From the NCBI GenBank assembly GCA_009746045.1, contig RPFO01000246.1, positions 1,951,940 to 2,015,939 on the forward strand: a stretch of DNA of 64,000 nt. The letters are read 5' to 3'. Positions 19,264-28,440 of this stretch are shown here, piece after piece (positions within the stretch are counted from its first letter, which is position 1; each line of letters starts with the position of its first letter). This DNA is from Mesostigma viride. Its lineage: Eukaryota > Streptophyta > Mesostigmatophyceae > Mesostigmatales > Mesostigmataceae. The notes under the pieces were generated by a model, which was not told the origin of the DNA, searched no databases, and saw nothing but the letters and a program-made list of their open reading frames with translations. The position numbers were made by a program, and so were the translations under genes.

Positions 19264-21190
19264 TTCTTGGGAACACTGACACTAGGAGCGTGGCAAGTAA
19301 TCTGAGCATAGCCAGGACGTAGCCTGGCTGTACAAGGACTAGGCCGGCTAAGGCTATGCATGGCTGGTTGTGCGGTACCGTGCGTTAGCGGTGCACGTGA
19401 CTAGGTATGTTGGCACAGCTAGCCAAACATTCCAAGCATGCATAGCGGCAGTGACTACCAATGGATACAGGCAAGGGCTAAATATTATGCAAGCTATTCT
19501 AGCCCGCAGCCTGCCGCGTCCACATCTTGTGCATGGTTGATCATCAGGTCCATGCCCGGCCTCCAGTACACCTTGGGCTTCTGGGGGTCCTGCTGCGGAG
19601 GTATACCGGCCACAGGTCGCGTCGCTGCTGCTGCTGAGCGGGGGTCAGGTCGTCGTCCAGCGTCCAGGTGAGGTCGTGCAACCGCTTGCGACGAGAGAGG
19701 AACCGCTGCTTGTCCTCACGGGCTCCCAGCCCACAGCTGGGCTCCAGGGGAAGGTGAGCAGGACTGGTGGGGGAGCAGCCAGTTGTCCCGTGAGTGGGGA
19801 AGGAGGTGGCACCCACGCAGTTCTGACCTGAGTCACCTACCAGGCCCATATCGAGGTACGTAAGGAGCTGGTCCTTGAGCTCGTCGGCAAGGGAGGTTGA
19901 CGTCTCACCTGGCTTCTGGGGGAAACGACGCAGCACTACTCGGCATATTCGCGGCGAGCGCGGTCGGTGGCCTCCCGCGCGTTGGTTGGCCTGCCGCGGT
20001 GGTCCTCCAGCTCCTGGAGCTTCGTGGCGATGGCGTCGGTGGTGGAGGCGGTCGCTGACCGCAGCAGGTCCGCGTATAGGAGAGCGGCGGGAGCCGGTCG
20101 CCAGCATCCTGCCGGGCCGGCTGCTGGGATGCGATGGTGGCCGTCTGCGCCGCTATCTTTGGGACCTGTGTGGCCAGGGCCTCGGTGTGGGCGGTGATGG
20201 CCTCAAGCTTATTCTTCATGAGCACGGCCGCGCATGCACTTGCCCTCCACCTGGTTATATTAAGGCGAGAGACAAGTGCAGCGTGCGTTTCCGATGCCTG
20301 CGCTGCGGTGTGTAGCGCCGTGAACTGAGGTTGGAGCTTGTGCATGGACGACCTTGGTTTCCACATTGGAGACCCGGGCCTCCACCGTGTTGAGCGTGGT
20401 GTTCAGCGATGTCAGCTTCTCGGCCAGCGGCCAGGTCACGTGCTCGATCCTCCATCACTAGCTGCGCGGATGTTGTCCTTGCTGAGGGAGCTCTACCCTA
20501 TAGGGAGCCGATGGGGCTGCGCTGGCTGCGCGGGGGATGGGGTGCTGAGCGCTCGGAAGATGTCGCCGCTCGGCTGCGCTGGTAGTCATATAGCTGGTCA
20601 AGATAAACAGGCGTTGGCGTGGTTCGGAATAAGTGTAGAGCCAGGACCTGCCGCGGTATTCGATAGCCGCCCCCCCCCTTCTGGGGCACGAAGAGCTTCC
20701 GTTCCTGTGCGAGGAACTGGAGGACCTCGACGCATTCCTGCGCCGACAACTCTTGCCACTCGATCGAGGAGTGAGGACAGTTTGTCGCCGGGCAAGAAGT
20801 GGCGCCATTTGTGATCGATCATGGCAGGTTTTCTTGGGCTCAGGCGAGGCGCTGGGCGATGGTTGGGCGGGTACAGTAAGCCAGGCGGCTGGACAATGGC
20901 GAGGGCGATCGATCGAGGGTTCAATGGGCTGGGCGCTGGGAAGCTGTGCATGCCAGCTCCTTTTCCAGCCCTCGTTTTGCTTTTGGAGTCGTCATAGCTG
21001 CTGTCACGTGCGTAACTTTGTCGATACTGTGCACGTGCATGTCAGCCGTACAGTAACCGATTATACTGGCAAGTGCGTCTTAAACTGAAGGCGCATCGAA
21101 TGCAAGTGGTCTGACCGAATTTGGGGCTCAGACGCATGCAAAAGATCTGAACTCCGCCGTCAGCCATACCGCCGTCAGCCATTTTGCTTT
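19264..21190 (-). pseudogene. Family-1 retroelement copy C (5' UTR, ORF1-like gene, partial 3' UTR), reverse
   Basis: On the minus strand the 5' end at about 21,190 starts with two tandem copies of ATGGCTGACGGCGG, the same start as copy E. An ATG near 20,998 (MTTPKAKRGLEKEL-like) leads to CVEVLQFLAQERKLFVPQKG, a coiled coil, SYADLLRS-like sequence, VVLRRFPQKPGETSTSLADE and QQQQRRDLWPVYLR. The 3' UTR runs 19,504-19,264 and lacks the hairpin and tail. Several frames are needed. Insertions of 4 nt near 19,845-19,862 (CTTACGTACCTCGATATGGG against CTTACCCTCATGGG) are among the causes. It lies head to head with copy E. Confidence 0.65.
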
Positions 21191-21447
21191 CTCACATACA
21201 TACATTATCAAGGAGACCACCCTAAAGCTTTTTTAAATAATTATGTTGTTGACTATGTCAAGGCTTAAATTTGACACGGTCCTCTGGGAGGCCTCTGGAC
21301 CATCCTGGCCGCCTGGACCGTGTGCCCCCAATTAACCATTAATTATTGCTGCCATTATTATTGGCCGGCTCTATGAGGGCTCACACTGAGGCAGCATAGT
21401 AGTGCACATTGCGGAAGGCACCACCCCACCATTCCCCCAAAGTTCAC
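21191..21447. other. Unassigned DNA
   Basis: Short AT-rich spacer between the 5' end of copy C and a LINE fragment. Nothing recognised. Confidence 0.4.
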
Positions 21448-21531
21448 AACGGGGTGTGGCAAGGTTGTGTCCTGACATCCCCATACCTGTTCATTATCGC
21501 CGTGGACCACGTCATGCGTCAGGCACGTGCG
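21448..21531 (+). pseudogene. LINE RT catalytic-region fragment
   Basis: Reads VHNGVWQGCVLTSPYLFIIA followed by VDHVMRQA. This matches the conserved 'GVRQGC.LSP.LF' block of LINE reverse transcriptases. Only about 28 codons are preserved. It abuts family-1 copy D and may be of the same LINE type as the fragments at 3,524 and 51,600. Confidence 0.6.
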
Positions 21532-21654
21532 CACTTTCTCGCCAGTAACCCAATTTCGAGCCTGGCTTGAACATCCATCGCTCCGATCGAGGGCGGCGGC
21601 ACCACTGGGTACATACCGCCTGTCCGATTTGATTTAAATGTGCACAGTCTGACG

Positions 21655-22330
21655 ACACCACCCTCATCGAACGGCCCTCGCCACGAAACTCCAGGAGCTG
21701 GAGGACCACTGCCAGGCCGAACAGCGGGAGGCCACCAACCGCACTCGCCGCTAGTGCACCGAGTGGTGCTGCGTCGTTTCCCCCAGAAGCCAGGTGAGAC
21801 GTCAACCATGCACCCTAAGTTGCCGAGCTCAATTATAGGACCAGCTTCTTACCCTCATGGGCCTGGCCGGTAGGTGATGTATGTAGAACTGCGCGGGCCG
21901 CCACCGCCTCAATGCCCCACTCACGGGACAAGGCGGCTCCCCCACCATGGTCCTGCTCATCTCGATCGATCCCCTCCCGGCTGAGGACAAGCAGCGGTTC
22001 CTTTCTCGTCGCAACAGGTAGTTGCAAGACCTCACCTGCAGACGCTGGACGACGACCTGACCCCCGCTCAGCAGCAGCAGCGACGCGACCTGTGGCCTGA
22101 ATACCTCCGCCACATGAGCAGGACCCCCAGAAGCCCAAGGTGTATGTACTGCATGGAGGGGCGGGGACCTGATGATCAATTAACCACAAAATGTGGACGC
22201 CCCCTGCGGGCTAGAATAGCCCTATGTAGCTTGGGTTAAGTAATCATTGGTAGTCACTGCCGCCATGGCAGCCATGGCTACTAAGAAATAAGAATGTTTG
22301 CCTTAGAAGCCGTGCCACCATACCTATTAT
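21655..22330 (+). pseudogene. Family-1 ORF1-like gene, copy D, 3' fragment
   Basis: Matches the C-terminal ORF1p-like half of copies A and E (CATCGAACGGCCCTCGCCAC onwards, VVLRRFPQKPGETST) and part of the 3' UTR. It is riddled with small insertions relative to A and E, many exactly 4 nt: GGTGATGTATGTAGAAC against GGTGAGGTAGAAC, CTGGCCGGTAGG against CTGGTAGG, GATCAATTAACCAC against GATCAACCAC. No intact frame remains. Confidence 0.65.
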
Positions 22331-22569
22331 AGTCCTGTTTTCCTGGGGCTTACAATCCGGCTGCCCAGCATCGTTGTTGTCATAGGTAAGCTTTTTCATG
22401 ATCTTGTTGTTCGACATGTTATAATATAAGAAGATGCTGAAGCGAGTGTGTTATTAAATTCAAGTTATAGGAAGAATAATGCACGAGAGCGACAGTAATG
22501 ATTGCTTGATCAAGAGCACAAATGCAGATGGCAATGAATTGCTTGCTCATTAAAGAAAATTGAACATTC
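22331..22569. other. Unassigned AT-rich DNA
   Basis: Spacer between copy D and copy E. No gene or repeat recognised. Confidence 0.4.
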
Positions 22570-22746
22570 AACAAAAATGGCTGACGGCGGTATGGCTGAC
22601 GGCGGAGCTCAGATCTTTCGCGTCTGAGCCCCAAATTCGGTCCGACCACTTGCATTCTATGCGCTTTATCAGTCAGACGCACACGCCAGTATAATTGGTT
22701 ACGGCTGAAACGCAGTATTGCCAAAGTTATCACGTGACAAGCAGCT

Positions 22747-23354
22747 ATGACGACCCCAAAAGCAAAACGGGGTTTGGAAAAGGAGCTTTCCGGCTCCCAG
22801 CCCAACCCACTCGCCATCGTTCTTGCCCAGCCGCCTGGGCTCGCTAACCCATCGCCAGCAAACCCCTCGCCAAGCGCATCGCCTGAATCCAAGAAACCAT
22901 GCCACGACCGCCACAAATGGAGCCACTTCTTGCCCGGCGACAGACAGTTCTCCCTCCTCAAGTGGCAGGCGCTGTCGCCGCAGGAAGTCGTCGAGGTCCT
23001 CCAGTTCCTCGCACAGGAACGGAAGCTCTTCGTGTCCCCGAAGGGGGGGGCGGCTATCGACTACCGCGACACGTCCTGGCTCTACACTTATGACGAACCA
23101 CGCCAACGCCTGTTTATCTTGACCAGCCACTACTATAGCGCAGCCTCGGCGACCTCAACAGAGCGCTCAGCGCCCCCGCCCCCGCACAGCCGGCAGCCCC
23201 ATCGGCTCCCTCCCTCTGCAAGGATGACATCCGCGCAGACTGCTGGAGGAGCACGTGACCTGGCCGCTGGCCGAGAAGCTGACATCGCTGAACACCACGC
23301 TCAACACGGTCGAGGCCCGGGTCTCCAATGTGGAAACCCGGGTCGTCCACAGGC
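22747..23354 (+). CDS. Family-1 ORF1-like protein, N-terminal part (copy E)
   Basis: Starts MTTPKAKRGLEKELSG at the first ATG after the leader. A Pro/Ser-rich stretch is followed by HKWSHFLPGDRQFSLL, then a conserved block EVVEVLQFLAQERKLF, YRDTSWLYTY and RQRLFILTS. A frameshift near 23,230 (GCAGACTGCTGGAGG against GCAGTGCTGGAGG in copy A) leaves the coiled-coil region in another frame. The frame then runs into the MITE at 23,355. The N-terminal block is shared with copies A and C but I cannot assign it to a known domain. The whole protein is inferred to be an L1 ORF1p-like RNA-binding protein from its C-terminal half. Confidence 0.55.
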
Positions 23355-23943
23355 CACTACATTTCGCCACCGCGGAAACCCAATTTATGCGAGAATGTGG
23401 TTCCGTCAATACGGCGGGGGTTACAAATTCAATTTCGAAGTTCGGCACCGTCGGATACCAGTAAAGCAACACATGTTATCTAGAATCGCGCCATTTGGCA
23501 TCAATTGGCCAGTTCTGAAAATTCGATGAAATCTCTAGTCCTTGGTCGAATATTTCCCTCCGATTCCGATGACAAAATTTGAGTACGAATTTCTTAGTAC
23601 AGTCCACCGTTTTGTTCAGTTTAGTATATTCCCACGCCGCTTGCTGACCTGACGGAGGCCGAATTCGTACTGAACACTAGCGCAAGTGCGCTCGATACTA
23701 AAAATTGCTACTTCCGAGATGTCTGACGGAATTCCTGCTATATAGGTCCATGCTTTGGTACTGGACGGATGCTGAAATCCACTGTGGCTCTGTCCGAACG
23801 AGGAAAATTGTCAGAAATCTACTCGATACGAACGTAACGAAATTTCCAAGTATCTGACGCTCGGAGACCTGCCACCGTTTTCCCCTACTTGACCGAACCA
23901 CATTCCCCGCTAAAAAAGGTGTCCTAGGCGGCGAAATGTAGTG
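23355..23943. mobile_element. CACTA-ended MITE-1, copy in E
   Basis: 589 bp with perfect ends CACTACATTTCGCC / GGCGAAATGTAGTG. It is nearly identical to 17,077-17,663 but lies at a different point of the ORF1-like gene, so the two are independent insertions. A GC duplication is possible if one terminal G is lost (GGC before, GC|TACAAA after). Confidence 0.78.
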
Positions 23944-24747
23944 CTACAAACCCAGTTCACGGCGCTACACACCGCGGCGCAGGCTTCGGAAACGCATGCT
24001 GCAACTTGTCTCTCGCCTAAACAGGTGGACTCAGGGCAAGTGCGGCGTGCTCATGAAGAAGCTTGAGTGAGGCCATCACCGCCCACACCGGTCGAGGCCC
24101 GGCCTGGCCACACAGGTCCCAAAGATAACGGAGCAGACGGCCACCATTGCATCCCAGCCACCCCGGCAGGATGCTGGCGACCTCCCATGCACCGCTCTCC
24201 TACGCGGACCTGCTGCGGACAGCGACCGCCTCCACCACCGACGCCATCGATCGCCACGAAGCTGAGCCAGGAGCTGGAGGACCACCGCCAGGCCCAGCAA
24301 CGGGAGGTCACCGACCGCGCTCGCCGCGAGTGCCGAGTGGTGCTGCGTCGTTTCCCCCAGAAGCCAGGTGAGACGTCAACCTCCCTTGCCGACGAGCTAG
24401 CTCAAGGGTCAGCTCCTTACCTTCATGGGCCTGGTAGGTGAGGTAGAACTGCGTGGGTGTCACCGCCTTCCCCACTCACGGGACAAGGCGGCTCCGGCCC
24501 CCACCAGTCCTGCTCACCTTCCCCTAGTCCCCCGAGGACAAGCAGCGCGGTTCCTTTCTCGTCGCAAGCGGTTGCACGACCTCACCTGGACGCTGGACGA
24601 CGACCTGACCCCCGCTCAGCAGCAGCAGCGACGCGACCTGTGGCCGGAATACCTCCGCCACAAGCAGGACCCCCAGAAGCCCAAGGTGTACTGGAGGGGC
24701 AGGGACCTGATGATTAACCACAAGATGTGGACGCCCCCCGCGGGCTA
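23944..24747 (+). pseudogene. Family-1 ORF1-like gene, copy E, C-terminal part
   Basis: Continues the ORF1-like protein after the MITE with the coiled coil, SYADLLRTATA, RECRVVLRRFPQKPGETSTS, RRKRLHDLTWTLDDDLTPAQ, EYLRHKQDPQKPKVYWRG and LMINHKMW. The last three blocks match the L1 ORF1p C-terminal domain. Frames change several times. At least seven 4-nt insertions relative to copy A are visible (for example GAGCTAGCTC, CATCGATCGCC, GAGTGAGGCC), and these destroy the gene. Confidence 0.6.
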
Positions 24748-24992
24748 GACTAGCTAGCTATTATAGCCCTAGCTTGTATCCCTCGGTAGTCACTGCCGCT
24801 ACAAGCCATGCATGCTTAGAATGTTTGCCTAGCTGTGCCAACATACCTAGTCACGTGCCCCGCTAACGCACGGTATACAACCAGCCATAGCCTTAGCCTA
24901 GTCCTTAATTGTACAGCCATGCCACGCCCTGGCTATGACCAGATTCCTTGCCCACACTCCCTGTTATGCCATGCTCACATGGGTCTTATTGC

Positions 24993-25475
24993 AGTTGGTT
25001 GGAGACCCATCTAGGGTCCACATGGGTCCTCAGAGATAGAGGATCTTGTACAGATTACTACAATATACTTTATTGTAGTATTGGGCCAATGGCTGTACTT
25101 CACTAGTACTCGCCAATGGGATAACGCCACGTAGAATGTGTGGGCGTCTCCCAGGCCTCCACGTCACCGGCTGGTCAAGGGCCGGTGTAGTCCTGTCAAG
25201 AGGACTGAGCCGACTATCGGCCTATCATGTATGCGCATCTGCCTTGGTACCTCCTAGAGGATTCTAGAAGTATCTAACACGCGGCATGCACTGAACTACA
25301 TGGAATGCATGTCCACGTAGGATATTCAGCAAGACTGATGAAGGTGCCAAGCGCAACAGGTTCTTATGCGCAACGAAGACGAATTATGCAATAACGACAA
25401 TAACGTATGAGAACAATAAACACAACGTTCATTTCATGCTTTCTGATTTACATCGCATTCCATTTATTTGCAACT
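24993..25475 (+). repeat. Copia-2 5' LTR
   Basis: 483 bp from AGTTGGTTGG to TTTGCAACT, with a 5-bp terminal inverted repeat AGTTG/CAACT and no TG...CA ends. The right LTR matches closely, with small differences such as CTATAGGG for CTAGGG and a 4-bp insertion (TTTCAGTACATCG for TTTACATCG). Confidence 0.92.
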
Positions 25476-25549
25476 TGTATTCATTTCGATGTCTTCGGAC
25501 GACAATCTTTCAGAGCCGAGGTCTGGCCCTGGTGAGCACGGACCGGCTC

Positions 25550-26741
25550 ATGCAGTTTTCTGTCGACCCTGGCCCAGGCGAGCACAGGGATGACAATAAG
25601 GATATGTCCGACCAGCCCCGGGAGGAGGGCTGCGGGCAGGGAAGTACTAGTAGTGACAACCAGCGTGCGCGTGATAAGGTGCTTCGGCGGGAGACCTTGC
25701 TTCAGGAGGCGAAGCTGCTGTCGGCAATCAAGAAATGGGTTCCAGCCCCGCTGGTGCCTGGTGCTATTCAAGCAGACCGGGATCGCTTTGTAACCTCTCT
25801 TGGGCCGTTTTTCCGCAGGCTCGCGGGCAACCGAGACATCATTCCGGACTGGCTGGAGTTTCTTCGTGGAACTCCGCTGGGAGACCGCGAGAAAAACCAC
25901 CCAGAGTGGATTTCGCTGCTGGATAGAGCACAGCGTCTGCGGTGGTCGCCATTCGAGTTTCTGCGCCGAGCGAGGGACTGACTTTTCTTCGTTCTATCAC
26001 TACCAAAACCTGCGACGAGATCGAGGAATTTGTAGACGCAAAGCCAAAGCCCGGGCAGACCATCATCGAGCACCTTAACTCTTACTACGACACGCTGGAG
26101 AAGCAGGGGCTCCGGTGGCCTGACGAGGCGGTGAATCTCCGATGGATCCAAAACTGTGCTTTATCCGAATCCGAGAAGCGGAATATGGTCGCCAACTGCC
26201 GCGGTTACCTGAGCGACACTCACCGATGCAGAGCTCACCTCAAGGAGCTCCTGACGAACCAAACCCGTGTTTCTAGAGAAGGAGGTGCCGCGGAGGTGCC
26301 TCGTGTCGCCATGGTGATGGAGCAGCAACGGGAAATCTTCTGCTACAACTGCGGGCAGCCCGGGCACACACGCCGCGCATGTAAGGGTAAGGTTGTCGCT
26401 AATTCTGAGTCCTTCCCTCCCTGCGGCTTTCTGTAATAGGACTAGCCATCTGGCTAAGGATTGCTACTTTCGCAAGTGCAAGTCTTGTGGCAATTCTGGA
26501 CATGATGCGTCTGCCTGCAGGAGCAAGGCGGGCGCTGGACCCAAGGATACCCAGATGGAGGTCCTCAAGCTGCTGCAGCAGATCTCCCAAGCCGTCAAGA
26601 GCGGTGCCCTTCGTAGTGGTGACGCTTCTCAGCCGCGTGGTGGTGACGCTTCCCAGCCGCGTGGTGGTGATGCTTCTCAGCCGCGGGGTGCATGGCAATA
26701 ACTCTCATGGCCGCAAGAGGAAGCAGCAGCAGAAAAACTAG
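25550..26741 (+). pseudogene. gag: Copia-2 gag, frameshifted
   Basis: Starts about 75 bp after the LTR (MQFSVDPGPGEHRDDNKD). The gag core (for example FFRRLAGNRDIIPDWLEFL and FVDAKPKPGQTIIEHLNSYY) lies in two frames with a break near 25,960. Zinc knuckles follow: CYNCGQPGHTRRAC, a second one disrupted by a one-base indel near 26,430, and CKSCGNSGHDASAC. Three knuckles exceed the single one of Copia-1. The C-terminus has three GDASQPRG repeats and a basic HGRKRKQQQKN end, in yet another frame. The final TAG directly abuts the ATG of pol. Confidence 0.75.
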
Positions 26742-27094
26742 ATGATCCTCTCTGTTTATATAACCCCTACAGCGTCCTTATGGACTCATGTTGATGAGAG
26801 TGGACTCATGGCAGATGAGGCCTGCCAGGTGGTAGGGGCTCCAGCAGTAACCCCTACTGACCGTAAAGCTGCCCCGGTGAGCAGCAGTAAAAGTGCCCCT
26901 GTTTGTGGCATTCCTATCCATGCCTGGATTAAAAAGAGTACCCCAGAGGGAACTCTTTCTGTAAATAATACATGTGGATCTGCTCCTGGTTGTAGACAGA
27001 TACCACATGGTGTTGCCCAGGTGAGCAACGTATATGTGAACAATACATGTGGTGCAGCTCCTGGTTGTAGCCAAGCACCCATTGATATTGTTAA
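26742..27094 (+). pseudogene. pol: Copia-2 pol, first segment (upstream of piggyBac)
   Basis: Starts at the ATG right after the gag stop and in the same frame. It encodes a Ser/Thr/Pro-rich stretch with two imperfect copies of VNNTCG(S/A)APGC. It is cut by the piggyBac insertion at the TTAA of ATTGTTAAC. Reading across a precise excision gives an uninterrupted frame into 31,177. Confidence 0.75.
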
Positions 27095-27107
27095 CCCCTC
27101 AACCGTC

Positions 27108-28440
27108 TTTGACTCGTGACTAAAATGAGTCACGAGTTGCACAGTATGCCACAGGTGCCCCCATTCAGCCTAATTATTTTTTCTAGACCATACTAGGAAC
27201 CAAGCATAACCATATTAGGGCCCACCTGGGGGTATAGTGGGTGGTCCCAGTGCTAGCCCCCCCTGCTCTATAAATAGCCCCCCCCTCAGGGGGGTACGGT
27301 GAGTGTGCGCGGTGACACCCTTATAATGGATGATAGACCCCTTTCCTCAATGAGTTGACCCTGGGGTTGGTTTTGTAGATAGAGTTTTTAGTTAGGATGG
27401 GATAGAAACACTAAAAATTGTAACTCCCCCAGGGACCCATCAGCTGGTGCTAAAAATAACTGGTGACTATTTTGAGTCACGAGTTTTTTGGGGGCTAAAA
27501 TAGGCATCCTAGTGCAGTTTTGAACATGGAAACGATAGGTAAGCATGGAGTATGGGCAAACATGCATGCTAACACTTATTCCAACCTGTGTGCCACCAAT
27601 ACCTGCCATAACCACTGCAGGTCCCTGCCGGATATGATTGGAGACGACTACGCGCGGGCCGCGAGTACGGGGTTCACAACCTTATCATGCATGATGGAGC
27701 ACGTATACCTTGGATTTCACCCTAGTATTTCAGGGGGGACTGCAACTGTACCCAAGCACTACATCCAAACACTTACATGTCTTGTTTCACCCAGGGACCC
27801 ACAAGATAATGCTAAAAATAGCTGGTGACTATTTTGAGTCACCAGTTTTTGGGCGGCTAGAATAAACATCCTAGTGCAGTTTTGAACATGGAAATGATAG
27901 GTAAGCATGAAAAATGCATGATTATGTTTATTCCAGCCTATGTGGCACAAATATATGCCACAATAAGCGTAAATGCTTGCAGACCCGCTAATACTGTGGT
28001 ACTTATTTTTACATGCATGATGGACCTTGACACAAAGTCAAAACATCCCAGCACTCCTAGATAAATTAGTGACCAAGGGACCATGCATGCAGTAACACTG
28101 AAAATTGCCAACTAGAAATAGGTGGCACTGTGACCATCACGGAGCAGATTTTCAAACTGCACAAGTTATGCATAAACATGAAAGCTAATAAGACATGACC
28201 ATGAAACAATAACCCATGCAGGCTAACAACATGAAACCAAATAACAGATGCACAGGTGGGACCATGAAACAATAACCCAGGCTAACAACATGAAACCAAA
28301 TAACACATGCACAGGTGGGTCCACCATGAAACAATAACACACACTTCAAACCATGCCGGCCCATGGTGATACACGGCGCGCATGAGCGCGGGCAGGAAAG
28401 GCCAAATGCCATGCCACGTAGGCAACAAATGCTAGCATTC
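27108..28440. other. piggyBac non-coding left region with internal repeats
   Basis: No gene. Two direct repeats of about 118 bp (27,431-27,548 and 27,795-27,912) share GCTGGTGACTATTTTGAGTC and CATCCTAGTGCAGTTTTGAA. A second set around 28,195-28,335 repeats ACCATGAAACAATAACCCA and CAACATGAAACCAAATAACA. GACTCGTGAC / GAGTCACGAG at 27,111-27,137 forms a small hairpin near the left end. Such repeats may be transposase-binding sites. Confidence 0.6.

Larger units (their letters stand above)
22570..24987 (+). mobile_element. Family-1 retroelement copy E (main part)
   Basis: The most complete family-1 copy. The 5' end has tandem ATGGCTGACGGCGG units at about 22,577-22,610, then a leader of about 140 bp and the ATG at 22,747. 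The 3' UTR begins at 24,748 and is cut at 24,987 by Copia-2. It resumes at 50,295 and ends with the hairpin and tail at 50,518. Without the inserted Copia-2 and MITE-1 it would be about 2.05 kb. No endonuclease or RT is encoded, so it is a non-autonomous or ORF1-only element. Confidence 0.7.

Noticed and set aside
26385-26440. Intron in Copia-2 gag (GTAAGG...AATAG)
   Set aside because: Joining these sites does not bring the next zinc-knuckle frame into phase. A one-base indel within the second knuckle explains the break better.
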